Origin: Grammothele lineata | Lineage: Eukaryota; Basidiomycota; Agaricomycetes; Polyporales; Polyporaceae | Direction: 5' to 3' | DNA: 45,766 nt | NCBI GenBank assembly: GCA_002150815.3 | Contig: NDFF03000105.1 | Span: forward strand, 1 to 45,766 | Shown: one piece after another, positions 22,740 to 34,999 of the stretch | Numbering within the stretch: the first letter of the stretch is position 1 | How the letters are laid out: every line of letters starts with the position of its first letter | Position numbers and translations under genes: made by a program | The notes under the pieces: generated by a model | What the model saw: only the letters and a program-made list of their open reading frames with translations | The model's database searches: none | Told to the model about the DNA's origin: nothing

Positions 22740-23205
22740 CCCACTCTACCTTTATCCGTGTTTACGCAGATCGATGATAGGTGCGTCTTATCACCTCGAG
22801 TAGCATTCTTACCTTACGATGTGTATCTTTTCCAACCGACCATACCAGCCCTCTGCAATCGCTCGTACGCGACAGCGATTATCAACATGAAAGACGACAG
22901 CTTCAGAACCACCGATTCCCGGAAAGAATCTTGGTGTTACAAGCCTGGAAGCCCAGTAAGTATGAAATGCGGTGGATCAGCACCTTGAGGTGGTACTCCT
23001 ATTAACTTAGTACGTGCTCAGCACTCGCAGCGGTCATCTGCCTCTGCCTACTCGGATTTACAACCATCCAGTCAAGCATTAACTACACATATGATATCTC
23101 AGCCCCCGTCGATGCCATTCAGTGCAGTTCCGCACACCACAGTGCGCAGATTCGATTGTGTATGTCACGATCCAGCGTACCCCGCCTGCCCGTTAACACC
23201 TGACC
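22740..23205 (+). CDS. Possible exon pair of a membrane protein (weak)
   Basis: A plus-strand exon ending at a GTAAGT donor near 22957 can be joined in phase to an exon starting near 23022, giving a hydrophobic stretch (LAAVICLCLLGFTTIQSS) long enough for one membrane segment, followed by NYTYDISAPVDAIQC. An ATTAAC branch-like site lies before the acceptor. No upstream start or downstream exons could be fixed. Confidence 0.25.
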
Positions 23206-23918
23206 AAAGCCCCCTCGAAAGTGACTTCTCCCTCTGGCATTGCGAAGCTGCTATATACGTACTCCTGCTGCGCTTCTCTCTTGTCGCATTCGCACTCTGT
23301 TGTCTTCGTAGTACATACCAGTATTACTGCGGGTAGGGACGAGTTTACCATTGGCAGCCTACGCCGTGTTGTATACATCTGTGTTATGTCTACATCTCTC
23401 CTATGTCTGTAATCTACTATAGCGTATGTAAAGTAAGCGCTAGTTGCTTCAACATCCACGTTATGAACGACAATCTGACGCCCCCTAGAGAGCCCTTACG
23501 GTGCTGTAATCCTTGCGAGCCTTACGCTCCTTAGCGTCCATTTTAAGCGCGGTAAGTACGCCTAAGGACTATAAGGAATATGCTCAACTCCTGATCCGAG
23601 TTTCTTCTCATTCAATGGCTACGTAGGTACTGTACAGTTTGGGTGGCTTGATCTCGTAGTATATATACAGCTCACGTATCGTATCCACATAGCAGTACTC
23701 GAGATACGACATCGCTACTCACTCAGGGATTCTGAGCCTCTCTCGTTGAGCTCCCTTCTCGCTCGACATCCCCGCGCGGTTCCTTCTCAAAGTCGTAGAC
23801 CCCGCGTCGAGCGCTCGCGAGCCTTACATGATGTCGCCAGTAGACGATACCATCATCTCACCTGTGAAAGATCATATCTGAATACAATGTTTGTATAAGA
23901 GGAAATACTACACACGTA
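23206..23918. other. No gene seen
   Basis: Only short ORFs. This is probably the 3' flank of the minus-strand gene starting at 25209. Nothing repeat-like is visible. Confidence 0.4.
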
Positions 23919-25209
23919 TTAATGTAATGCGTTCGTCAAGATGACAGTGGGTTTCACCAAAATGCGCTGCTTGAACTCCGGGCCTGCCGCACCCATCCTC
24001 TTCTCACTTCGGATGAGCCCCATCCTGGTAGTACAGAGAACTTCTGCACCTTCAGAGGAAAGGAACGAGCTCCTTGGCTCGGCAAAGTCATCTATCATGG
24101 CATCTGCGTGGAAGGTGTAGTTTGTAGACGAGTCGGAGGGAATGATGTAGTCGCGGGAGATGGCACGTTCGCCGGCGATACGCCGGAACTCGAAAGCGAA
24201 CTCGATCGCTTGTTGTATCCCGGAGAAATGATGCCGCTGAATGTCTCTTCCCAAGCATTCAGGGTCACCAATGACGCCGCTCAAGGTCAGGATATCAGCG
24301 ATATGGCTGGCGATATGGCTATCGATGTTTGGGCGGATGACTGCTTCGTTGGAGCACCGCATACGAGTCATCGTCCTCCACCGCCCGGCGACAGGCTGCG
24401 CCTCTAGACTCATTTCAGATGAAAAACGCGCGACATTCCAAAGACGACACACCTTTCATACGAATGTCTTGATACATTTCTTCCAGCATTTTTGTCGTGT
24501 CGGCGTTCCCCGAGAGATCCCATGCTGTGCAAAGCCATCGGATATAGGATTGCAGAGCAGCTTGAAGCGCTATCTCTACCCAAAGAGTATCTTGTACGTG
24601 GTCTTCAAGCTGTAGCGCTTGCAACAACCGCTCGCGAAGGGATAGATTCCGCATTAAACGGCTCGCTGCGGCATGATATATAGAGGCGTCGAGCTGTCGT
24701 CCGTAGTGGGCCTTGAACGCGCCCGCGATTTCGAAGGTAACGCCATCAACAACCGCATTCATCATCCCAACGAGGGATACAAGGCTCTCATCATCGACGT
24801 TGTCGGCCGTGTCGAGGTAGGTTCGTGCGCCGTCAAGCGCCGCTGTGCGTTCTTCAAGGAGCTGAGCGATGGCCTCGTTGTTCGTCCTTAACCCTTCAAC
24901 GGCGCGCTTCGTCTCTTCTAACTGCGCCTCTGCCCGAAGAGCTCGGTGTTCCATCTGCGCCATCATCGTCTGTGTTGCTTCGAGCCCAGCACGCCGTCCT
25001 CCCTCCGCCTCCCGAATCGGTGTACCGCGGAGCTGTCTCTCCAGACTCTGCAAGCGACGTTGCAAACGCCGCTCCGTCCTCAGCGATTCCTCTAGCTCAA
25101 GCGTGCGGTCACGCAGAGCATCTTGCAGGGACTCGACGTCTCTTGAGGGGCTGGGCGGAGAACGTCCCTGGTCTCTGTCAGAAAGCCCCAATCGTTCGAG
25201 GAACGACAT
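23919..25209 (-). CDS. Agaricomycete-specific protein of unknown function, two exons, 413 aa
   Basis: Exons 25209-24453 and 24403-23919 are separated by a 49-base intron (GTGTGT...CTAG). Joined in phase they give 413 residues. Residues 20-130 are strongly charged and predicted to form a coiled coil (LRTERRLQRRLQSLERQLRG). The junction restores the motif EAQPVAGRWRTMTR at about 253-266. Near the C terminus is AEVLCTTRMGLIR, about 372-384. From memory, agaricomycete genomes carry many proteins with this order: an N-terminal coiled coil, a helical middle, a (E/P)xQxVxGRWRxxTR motif and a VLCTTxxGLxR motif. None that I know has a described function. The gene looks intact, with an ATG in good context and a stop well after the last motif. 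The 3' end could include a further short exon. Confidence 0.9.
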
Positions 25210-26174
25210 TGCGATGTGAGAGCAGCTGTTGGTGGGTTTCCCGGGACTTTTCGAACCACTGGGGTAGTAAAGGGTCTAGAGACCGAGATGGACGTGGCTG
25301 AGGCTCTGGAAGAAAATTCAACGGGAATAATCCTTAAATTGATCCCCGTCAGCGATTACTCACAATCGTCTCACGGTCTCCTCAACAACAACGCTGCAAA
25401 GAGTACAATTGAATACCACGGACACACCCGTGGGATGATTCTGCCGCCTTATCATAAGCCAATGGGGCCCATCGCAAGGCTTATCGGATCGATGATGTCC
25501 AGCCATAGATCCGTCGAGTAAGTTCAAGTCGAGCAGAGTTGGTACGCATTCGTTGGGTGAATCGTGGGCGATTAAGATTAACCAGATCGCGAGCCGTCAA
25601 TGTACGTTAAGTGAATGCTCTCAATACGAGAAAGGGGCGCCGGATAGGAACCCACATGATGCCACTCAAAGCGCTCCAGGAATCCTGGCTGTCACACAAC
25701 GAATAGCTCAGCTGCTCTCATAGATGAAATCTGCTCCCGATCAGCTTCCATATGCGAGGATAACGAAGAGAGACGCGCGACCACTCGCCTGTTTCGAGCA
25801 TGGGGGAATGGGGGGCACGGAACCCATCAACTATTCAACCTTGCCTCCTCCATCGGGAGGGCAGTCCTGCGACTTGAAGCGTCGGGGCCGAAGGACTCGG
25901 AGTAGTGTAGTGACGGAACTGGCCTGTGGTGCCATCTAGTCTGCATTATTTGTGTCGCCAGCGCGGTGTAAGTATTATGACCGTCGCCGTGTTGGTCACC
26001 TGAGCTGATGCCGCCCCATTAACTGGAGTCGGGCTCGCATAGCACTGCCACTACTGGGACTAGTACCGGCTAATTGGATTGGTCCAAGTCGCTATTGGCA
26101 TTGCCGTCAGTCGCATGGCACCGCCGAACAGGCCTGCGATGTCATCGCGCGGATGTGTAGTGGCACTGAGGCCC
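25210..26174. other. No gene recognised
   Basis: A plus-strand ORF at 25216-25521 (101 codons) starts a few bases from the 5' end of the minus-strand gene. It shows no motif and may be promoter DNA. Nothing else is supported. Confidence 0.4.
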
Positions 26175-26474
26175 TCAGGGGGCGACTGTGTTACCGGGAC
26201 CGACTCGGTTGGTATTATGTGTGCCTGTGATCACCCCTGCGTCGTTGGTCTTCAGAGCAGCAACATCCCGCCGAGCATCCGCTAGGTGGTACCCCCAGTG
26301 GTCACCGGTCGTGTGGTCGTAGAGATTTGCACTGGTATTACCGGTGTTTATCGTATTGCTGACTACGCCACCACGGGCAGTGCCGTTGACCTCAACTAAG
26401 TTCGGTACAATGGGAGACTGATTACTCATCAAATTTATATTTGTACTAGGCAGTCGCGGTCGGAACAATGCCAA
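26175..26474 (-). CDS. Small Asn/Thr/Gly-rich ORF (weak)
   Basis: A 99-codon frame whose translation repeats Asn-Thr motifs (SNTINTGNTSANLYDHTTG, THNTNRVGPGNT). The DNA has loosely repeated GGTAATACC/GGTGACC words, so it may be a decayed minisatellite and not a gene. No signal peptide or domain is visible. Confidence 0.3.
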   Translation of the reverse strand: MALFRPRLPSTNINLMSNQSPIVPNLVEVNGTARGGVVSNTINTGNTSANLYDHTTGDHWGYHLADARRDVAALKTNDAGVITGTHNTNRVGPGNTVAP

Positions 26475-26554
26475 ACCCCATCAATCATGTTTGCATGTTG
26501 GCCATCCGCGTACTCGCCCGCAGTTCACCCCGAGTTCGAGCTCCTTGGCGCGCC

Positions 26555-27186
26555 TCACAACAGACCATACCTCCAAGCCCCGCCGTTCGCCTCGCAGCTG
26601 CTCAGCACAGGCAAGTCATCCATGAGCGGCGGCATCCACGACGTCTGCGACCGACGGTTACGGCAGTTTGACCATTCCCTATGGGTTCTTTTTCTTCGAG
26701 GGAGCGGGACTACACCGACGTCTGCGGTATCACAACCTGCCGCTACCGTGTTCGCAGCTGTTGGTGACGTTGTAGCGGCGGAAGTAAGGCGTGAAAATAG
26801 AGCGACTGCGGTTGCAGCGAGCGCGAGCGTGGCGCAGGCGGTCTGGAGGAAAACAATCGCAGGTGTGCGACGCGTCTTCGTGAATTCATGATTGGGGAGC
26901 GTGACGCTGTGCTGGCTGCATGTCATACTTGCAACGAGCTGGCTCCTTCTCGGGATCTGCCTTATTCTTCTCTATCCTGGCCTGAGGGGCATAGGTCAAC
27001 TGTAGGGTGAGCTGGCTGAGAGGTGAGGGTAGGCAGGACAGACATACGCAGGATTGTTGCCCTGCTCCGGGTAGCTGCGGGCGGGATGATTGATGAGGAT
27101 GAGCGACTTCCGATAGACCCAGATTTATTCAGGAATGGAATTGTATTCGCGGTCCTACCGTGCACGCCAGCAGACCTGATATGCAA
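26555..27186 (-). CDS. Candidate hypothetical ORFs, one hydrophobic (weak)
   Basis: 26926-26555 encodes 123 residues with one hydrophobic stretch (TACATLALAATAVALFSRL) that could be a membrane anchor. Upstream, near 27010-26890, another frame reads LTYAPQARIEKNKADPEKEP, which also looks coding. A GTATGT donor at about 27048 is present, but I could not join the pieces consistently. Confidence 0.3.
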
Positions 27187-29051
27187 CTTCAGTAAGCCCC
27201 TCGATTATTTGAACGAGTTTGTGAGATTTAAGCTCATATAGCAAATTTCGGCGACCTATTACAACGTTGAGGACGTTCTCGAACTAATCCTCTAGTATGG
27301 CGGATTCAGCAGCAAAGCTCGCCTGCACGAAACCCATCAGCGACCAAACTGCTCACCCGAAACAGATTCCAGCATACCCCCATGAACATCCCCTTGTGTA
27401 CCAAGGTCTCCGCGTTCTCGAAATCGTCCGCCAGTATCGTCGTGTTCGAATTCACAGTCGAGGGCGCAAGCGCGTCGGGACGCTCCATCGCCTCGTACTT
27501 GACGACCCTCTTCCCCATGTATTAGGGGCGGACGAATCCATGAGAATATATAATGCTGTGGAGCGCCCAGCCCTGCGCGCCATATCTGTCACTAGATTTG
27601 TTCGCCCCCGACGTCCCGATGCGACTATGGATGATGTCTGCCATGTCGTCGAGTGCGCGTTGCAGTCGGTGAGCTGCTCCTTGATTGAATTGGTGACTTG
27701 GTGATGATCGAGTGGTAGTTCGGCATGAACCCGTAGCCGTCTACGATAGACTGCCCGATTGTCTCAGGCGTCACAGTGGAATCTCAGAGGAACGAAACGT
27801 ACACAAAAGGCCGGCGCCAACCATTCGGGTCCGACAAGAGTGTGCTGCACATCTGGCGTCCATCTCGAGCTGGATGAGCATCGACTTCTGAAGCTGCTAT
27901 GCATCTTCGTGTCTTCGTTGGCAGCTTCAACCTACCACCGATCAGTTGATTCGACCGCAATTGCGAGAATGAAAAACGTAGCTGAGCCGATCTCTCAGTT
28001 ACCGACTTGTTTCCTATCCCCAATCTCCCTCTCCGTATGGTTCCTCGAGCCGTCAAGACGTACGTACCTCGCCTCCGCTTCACATTCTCAGGCTGTCGTG
28101 CATTGTGAATACCACATACGCGACACGCCCATCATCGCTCGCGATGGTCGTCACCCTTCACGGAGCGCTGTACTCCTTGTCCGCGTCTAACCCACCCCCG
28201 CACGGGTTTGACCTCGCCGTCCGCAAGCTGTACTACCGACACGAACGGCGTCTTCGGATCCATCGTCACCTTCTTCGGGGAGGGGTTCAGCTATATCATG
28301 GCTTTTGTCCACGTCGCCGAGTGCACGCGGGCGCGAGGGGGGTGCTTGCTATCCGGCCTGCTTTGGCCCCGGCACTGGTGGTCGACGCGAGCTCAATCCT
28401 GGGCACTTATTCAGAAGCCGTAACGAGGTGGCGGGCATACGAGAGGCGAGCTGAAGAGGGCATTGAGAGGAGGCAGGATGAATGGAGGTGTCCTGCATCT
28501 CATCCGTACCTTCAGGCCGATCGAAGGGGATAGATGAACTTGGTGCAGAGGCTCCACGGGCACGTCTGGCTTCGTGCGGTGATAGATCGCTGGCAGGCAT
28601 AGAGGAAAAGGTGATCCATACCCATGACAGAGTGAGAAGGAAAGATGTACGAGAGTTTACTGGCTTGTTCGCGGGGTTTTGAGAGGTGCTACGGGATATG
28701 TCGTATGAAGCTTGCGACAAGGTCAGCGGGAGACTGCCCGCCGACGGTGTGATGTGGGGTACGTTGGAATGCTCTTGAGCCCTCCTTGCAGGCACCTGGT
28801 CCGCATAATTGGAAAACACTTACAACAAATGCTCCCGTCCGACGGGTCGTAGATGGCGAGATTAATGTTGCGACTTGTGTATATAGCCCGTGAATCTGCA
28901 TCCGCACACGCGCCAGTGTGAGAACAGTTCCGAGCGCAAGCAGCATCTAACATCATGAAAAGGACTCACGTTGAGCTGTCAGCGCTGTAGAAGCTTGTAG
29001 CAGCCGGAGGAGAGCGAGACTCGCAATGCATGCTTGGTAAGATATGTAAGG
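27187..29051. other. Coding-like fragments without a gene model
   Basis: Both strands carry ORFs of 70-156 codons that overlap. On the minus strand a GTAAGT donor at about 28822 follows a stretch reading INLAIYDPSDGSIC, suggesting at least one real exon near 28930-28820. On the plus strand 28390-28480 reads EAVTRWRAYERRAEEGIERR. I cannot connect these to a protein family. Confidence 0.3.
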
Positions 29052-29178
29052 TACTGCGATGTGCCCGACAGCGACGAGTCGAGAGGGGAAATGCTTGAAG
29101 TATGGAAGGACGCTCCAAGACTTAGTATCAGCGCTCAGCGCTCAGCACTTTAGCACTACGCGCCCGATGATCAGCGCC
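29052..29178 (+). repeat. 127-bp exact direct repeat, copy 1
   Basis: Identical, base for base by eye, to 43435-43561, in the same orientation and 14,383 bases apart. It contains the small internal repeat AGCGCTCAGCGCTCAGC. Flanking bases differ on both sides at once. No terminal inverted repeat or target-site duplication is evident. Confidence 0.97.
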
Positions 29179-29460
29179 ACTGGTGCTCCTGCCCCCGGTC
29201 GGCCCGGAGGTGACACGCGTCTACTTACTCGTCGTGCTGGCTCTGGACGCTCCCCACTCTGGCGACTCCTCCGTCAATGCGCTCTACCCCACTTCAAGTT
29301 CATCTTTGGTCACCATGCCTTCTGGTCGCTCATGGGGAAGGTCTTTCCGTTAAATTCAGATCGGAGAATTTCCGTCCAGTACGTTCTCCCACATCAACGC
29401 ACTCTACACCCTGCAGCTAATTCCGTAAAAAGCAGCCTCCAAACTCTGAGAACAGTTTCT

Positions 29461-29840
29461 CCCGCAACCCACAGTGGTCGACGCCTTTCGACAGCACAGA
29501 TACTGGAAGGAGCCGGTCGACAAGAGAGGCGAAGATGCGTCACCGGGGTTATACGAGTGGTGTTATCGCCAGGAGATGAAGCCTCAGTTGTAGAGGTAAG
29601 CCCATCTTCCGTAACTCTGCCTATCCCCCGCTGGAACTAGACGTTCTACCCCGCCCGTGGTCCACAGACCCCAGCATGAATTTTACGACTGGTCATTACG
29701 ATCCCGAAGGGCATGGGCGACCAATGTGCCGTTCTTGGATAGCCAACGCGATTGCAGCAGCGCGTTTGATGGATCGCCGTCCGCACGGGGAAGGGCGGGT
29801 CGAGGCGCGTTCGTCTTCCACTATTCCTGGAATCTCTAGC
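29461..29840 (+). CDS. Coding-like exons with a possible nonsense break (weak)
   Basis: Frame one reads DAFRQHRYWKEPVDKRG then LYEWCYRQEMKPQL and meets TAG just before a strong GTAAGC donor near 29599. After a 70-base intron with a CTAGA branch-like site, the exon from about 29669 reads PQHEFYDWSLRSRRAWATN in the matching phase. The single stop before the donor suggests a nonsense mutation or a wrong exon edge. No family recognised. Confidence 0.25.
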
Positions 29841-30504
29841 TAACTTATCTGATGGATGTAGATCTGTACGAGACGGGGCTCACAAGGCTTCGAAGCCCGC
29901 GACTGTCACCGGGCGGTCATACAAACAGGGATGTTTCTCGATCTTGTAAGTATATCCTGTACAGTCTCGTATGACGCGTATCTCAGACACAAGCACTTAA
30001 GTAGATGTGCGCACATCCGTGGCCCCACTTCTTCGATTTTAAACGCAAACGTTGCACCAGACTTGGCTCACAATCAGCACGGCGCCTCGTTCTCAGCGTG
30101 GTGAAAGGACGAGCATTTGGCCGTGCATCTTCTCCAGATATGCTCATACGCTGCTTGTCGACGACGCCGGACGTGGACGAGTCACGACAAGCTCGTTCTA
30201 CATGTAGAGAGACCGGCCACGGAAGTGAGTTGTCGGTTCTTTGTTGTTCATCTGTTACCAGACCAGATCGTCTCACGCCCGCAGCGCACGGCCTCAGCGA
30301 GCAGCCTCGGGTACGGCTTTCGGCCTGAGATCCCTTGGTGGCGCCTCCCCGCCGTTTGGGTATGAACAAAGTCGTTGATGGGTACGACGGATAGGAATCA
30401 ACGATCCTCCCCACATCATATCTGGGAGAACTTGCGGAGGCTGATGAGGTATGTTCACGATAGTGATCTATGTATCCGGAAGCTCATGATCCAGGTGCAT
30501 CTAG

Positions 30505-31822
30505 ATGCCTGCTATGTCAGGTTCGAACGTCCCCGAGGCTCTGATCAATGACCAGACAACCCACGATAGAAGGAGATTGGGAAGGTCTCTCCACACTATA
30601 AGTATATGCTCCGTAATCTTGCGTGCGTTGTGTCTAACGTGCTGTTTGTTGCACACGCAGACGCAACCTAGTGTATCGTATTTCTCGTCCTCACAATCAA
30701 AGCGGCCCCCGCATCTCCCAGAACATTCTGGGCGCACGATCAACGCAGTGCAATGCCCGTTGCAGGATCGGAAGCAGCCGCCTAGTCTTCGCGCACGCCG
30801 CTTCCCATCGCCACACGTCCTCACGCCAGCAGCGTCGTTTGGAGGTCACGTTAGCCGGTTCAACGTGTAGTAGCCGAAAGCATTGTACGATCCACGTTTG
30901 TACGTACTTCGTGCTCAGAACACACGACACGCAGGCATGTAGTTGTCGTTGCTGCACACCTCGGTGAGTTCGCGACGTTACACAGTGCGATTCCTCACAT
31001 TCCTGATCGTGTCCCACTCTAGGATGTCCCTCTATTGGTCTTCATGGGACGTCATCAGCCCGGGTCGCGAGCGGATCGAGGATTCTACTCACCTGAGATC
31101 GATGGAGCCCAAACCGGCCAGGATCAGGTGCTGGATCCAAGGCCAGATTCCGCGTGGACGCATTTGTAGTCCGTCCGCGCGTGGGTGTGTAGGTTGGCGA
31201 TTGCGGTAGACTAGCCTAGCAGACGTGACTGTGATTGCCCAGAGGAAGGCTAGAGCCACCAAGGTATGTGGACCATGTCAATCAATTCCCCTCAAAATAT
31301 CTTTGTTTGTTCGTGATTCATCGAGCTAACGTCTGCCCTCTATGTAGATGTCTATGACTGCGTGCGCGAAGTCCCTCAGGACACTCCTATATGATGGCTT
31401 AGAAGCCTTGAGGTCGATTGGCACCACGTTGTTCGACGATCTCCTGCATCGTGCATGGAATCGCTCCAAGTCCCGCTAGTATGTTCCCTCGATCTTCTAG
31501 CTCCAAGTGTTGCATTCTAATGTTGATCACCATCACACAGGGTAATGTCTCGTCGATCGAGTACATTCTGAGCCGGATCCCGTCGTTGAAGTTTGATACC
31601 GAGTTCGCGCTTGGTGCGGTTCTCGCATGGCACGAAACGCGAATGCCCCCGCCCAACCCGAAGACCTCGACTGGCTCTCTCGTGGAAAGCTTCGTCGTTG
31701 ACAGGTATTCTAAGACGCACTACTCATTGGCACTGGATTACAGCGTTCGTGAAAGTGAAGATGAACTTGTAGGTTCTTACCCGAGTTCGTGCGCAGAAGG
31801 TCACAGTCAAGGTCGCAGCTGA
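30505..31822 (+). CDS. Candidate multi-exon hypothetical gene
   Basis: Plus-strand exons supported by splice signals: one from about 30661 (after GCACACGCAG) to about 30960; one starting near 31022, after an acceptor CTCTAG; 31211-31263 (DVTVIAQRKARATK); and 31348-31479 (LRTLLYDGLEALRSIG). The last two are separated by an 84-base intron with a perfect GCTAAC branch site. Further right, 31540-31770 reads SIEYILSRIPSLKFDTEFAL and looks coding in another exon. Two alternative joins around 30960-31210 both keep phase, so the upstream half is unsettled. No domain recognised. Confidence 0.35.
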
Positions 31823-31879
31823 ACCTCTTGTCCTATAAGACTGGAGTGGATATATGATCCTCGTAGCATGTAGTAGATT

Positions 31880-34290
31880 AAGGCGAATATAATTGTCTCG
31901 TAGACGCTCCTGCTCGACAACTCCTCTGATCCTCTACCGCAGGGCTACGGTTGATGGACGTCGAGAAGGCGAAGGCGAATCTATCTCGACCGCCCCAAGC
32001 GCGTCCAAGTTGCGCTAGATGTGCGACCTCTTCAAGACGCGGGCCAACGACGGTCAGGCAGGGAGACTGCAAAACTGGCTCGATTCTGCAATTGGTCGAT
32101 TGTAGCAGTCTCGTACATTGAGCTACCGAACACGATGTACCTAGCGTACTGCTACACCTATACCGTCCAGTTCAACCTCGTGGATCTGCATGCTACGCCG
32201 TACAAACCGAGACGTTCACGTCCAGTTCTTCTGTCGACGTCTCCCTCCCGCCGCCACTCCGGGTTGCAGAACCCAAGGACGTGATCAAGGAGCCGTTCTA
32301 TCTGGGTCGACGCTCCCCTCGTCGCTTGTGCGATGCCACATCGTGCGTGCGTTGCCGAACAGCTTCACGTTTGTTCATTCGCATGAGGGGCTGCACCTTG
32401 CGGGAGACGTGCGCATCTCGAACACGCTCTGGAACCTGAACGTCGATCAGCCTTCATCAGAAAGCCCTGAACGAACCTGAAAGCGTGTGATGGCTCTTCT
32501 TCCTAACAGATCGAACGTCAGCCGGGTTAACGCACGTCTCGGAGGACACGTCTGTGTTGTGTGGGTTTGCGGACTTCTTGAATGTGTATGCATACGGCGG
32601 AAGGTGGGAAGACACGGGGTGATAGCCGGGTCTTGCGCGCGCAGACGTGTGGCGCGAGATCGAGATCGAGGCCCATCCGACTTCGAGTGACAGATTCACC
32701 ATAGGATCAGAGATCAGAGTGAAAGCCGTCATGTGAATGCACATACCAGATTGGACCGATGCTTGGAAATAATTACGGGGAGGCACCTACTGGCGAACGA
32801 ACGCGCAGACCAGGGCCGCCTAGCCCAGCCAGCGCGGAGCGTCGCACACGCAGCGGAGGGTCCACGAGGAGCGTCTACGGGACGATTTAAGCGAGGGTCG
32901 TTGTGTACAAGAGATGGGATATGCCTTCGATGAGTTAAAGGGCGATGAAGCGAGCGTGTGACATTTACAGGCGTCGTTTCTGCGAGAGCCAGAAACGCGG
33001 CCGCTCAATCATGGGGAGGAGACAGCGCGAAGACCAGTTCCTCGGAATGCCTTGTGGGGAATCCAAAGACGCTATGTGAGCGGTACTCTGGCGAGAGATG
33101 CGTGAAAATGTAAAACTCACCCTGCCCGTGAGTCGCCTCGACGCTTCTAAGTGTCTTCATCCAACTAGTAGGAATCGTCGCGACATTTGATCTGGCATAG
33201 AACCAAGATACACGAGTTCGGATGTCCGCCGAGACGCATCGAAGCTTCAGGACCATGTTAACGGGGACCCGAGAAGACGTAATCCGCTGGCTGAGGTACA
33301 GAACTGGGGCGGCGTAGGGTTCTACATACGAAGCAGGGGGCGAAGACGCAGGCGGAAAGAAGGCTGGGTAGGAGCGAGGCGGTTAGAGGCTGGACGAAAA
33401 GGCACAGCAAGGCTTTGAATGCGGCGAATTGGCGGATTCTTGACGAGTGCGGAGTACATAAAACACAATGATGAGGTATGACTGTATATCTCGGTGAGAC
33501 ACTTGATGGGCGTAGGTAGGAAGATGACGCACCGTTAGGACCTTCACCCTATCACCGATTGTCCTGATCTCCAAGCTCTAGCACCGGAAATCCCGCATCG
33601 CGCGACGTCTTGCCGTCCTCAACGAGTTGGGCGTAAGAGGAGGGTGTCGTGAGGAACGACGTTACGGGCGGGAGCGAGGCCTGGGAGGCGTTCTGGAAGG
33701 CCGTATGGGTAGGAGCCGGGAGTAGGAGCAAGGGAATCGGCAGAGACGAAAGGCACGAAGTGGGAATCAGTGTTGCCGAGAACCTGTGAAGGAACGTTAG
33801 AATGACGAGGTTCTCGAAAATGAGAGAGTGCAAGTGAAAGGGAACTTACGCTGCACCAATCTCGCGTTTCGAGGGCCTACAGGAGTCGCAGAGTCAGAGT
33901 CGTGCTTCCACTAAAGAAAGTCGTACAGCGGCGGAGGGCCATTGTCGTCTAAGTCTTGGTCGTGGCCCACCATCACCCTAGGACTACGCTGAGTCGAAGG
34001 CGGCGGACGGCTTGCTGCCCGAGTTGCGCCCGACGCAGCGCGAGAGGGCAGAAGCCCTCGCTTGAGGATGGCAGCGAGAGTCAGGGTGGACGGAAGGGGC
34101 GAAACAGGAGAAGAGCGCAGCTGAGCGCGAGGGCGCGATTGAAGAGAAGCCGGCCGGGGTGTACGAATGTGCGGGACCTAGGCAGTCACCCTCAGCGCGG
34201 AACGCGATGGGCAGGGCGGCGTTGTGAGCGGCGGCTGAGGCTGAGGACAGGGGCGTATCAAGTTCTAGATCAGCTGGGATAACTTATGGC
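31880..34290 (-). pseudogene. Minus-strand paralogue, unit 1 (decaying or fast-evolving gene)
   Basis: Coding on this strand is supported by comparison with the second unit. Donors fall at matching places: GTAAG at 33849 against 39749, GTGCGT at 33532 against 39397, GTGAG at 33120 against 39019. The intron 33784-33849, with a TCTAAC branch site, matches 39682-39749. Between 32180 and 32090 the minus frames of both units differ by mild substitutions (SSMYETATID against SSVYDTVTVG). Exon pieces: 33783-33533 (SATLIPTSCLSS ... VEDGKTSRD), about 33256-33121 (ADIRTR) and 32786-32470 (FKKSANPHNTDVSSETC). In-frame stops are present, so the gene is broken or my exon edges are wrong. No domain recognised. 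Confidence 0.45.
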
Positions 34291-34952
34291 GTACCGGGAG
34301 CCTCGCATGTCCTCTCCCTTCCAGCTCTGGGGCCGTGGCTCCGCACGCGCTGCCAAGGCACAACGTCTGGAATACTAGTAGTCGCCAGGTATGCCAAGCG
34401 GCGTCGGAGGGTCGCCGATGACTTGGAAGTTGTGATTGTACCAGGATCTACGTATGACGAGTAGATCTACATGCGCAGGCGTCCAACTGGAGGCGGAAGG
34501 AGGCAGGCCTGGGATGCAGCGGGGCGGAAGCGAAAAGAATGCCATGGGAGACGGGGCAGAGGGGAAGCCTAGACGGATGAGACGGTCCAAGGCGTCCGTC
34601 CTCAGAGAGGAACCCGTGGATTACCGCGTGTAACAACTGTGGGCCATCGACTGTGTAGGTGCGGCAGGAAAGTGAAGGGAGCGCGACGTACCGAAACCCT
34701 CCTACGTCTCGGATCCTCTTCCCAAGCCAGCGGTCGTGTATGTATCCTAGGCCTTCATTTCTGGAATACTCGACGGGCAAGGTGATCGGTGCGCTCTATA
34801 TTTGGCCATATGCTGAAGGGGAGAGACGCCTGGCATGGTGTGGGGCGAGACGAGAAGGCGGATGTGACGAGCAGGAAGAAGACGACACTGGGACGGACGG
34901 CGCTGGCAGGACACAACGGACAGCGATCGCAACGGTGAAGGCTGGTGAGCCC

Positions 34953-34999
34953 GGTCCCGAACGGCCCCTGACACCGGCCCGGCGGCGAGCGCCTCTGCG
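34953..34999 (+). promoter_or_regulatory. Conserved GC-rich block upstream of plus-strand start, unit 1
   Basis: GAGCCCGGTCCCGA, a short variable part, then ACACCGGCCCGGCGGCGAGC and GCCTCTGC directly before the ATG at 35000. The same block lies before the ATG at 40491 in the other unit with very few changes, while sequence on both sides is only about two-thirds identical. Conservation above background suggests a promoter or 5' leader element. Confidence 0.45.

Noticed and set aside
28349..28819. 156-codon minus-strand ORF
   Set aside because: Ser/Pro-rich translation without motif, overlapped by an equally open plus-strand frame.
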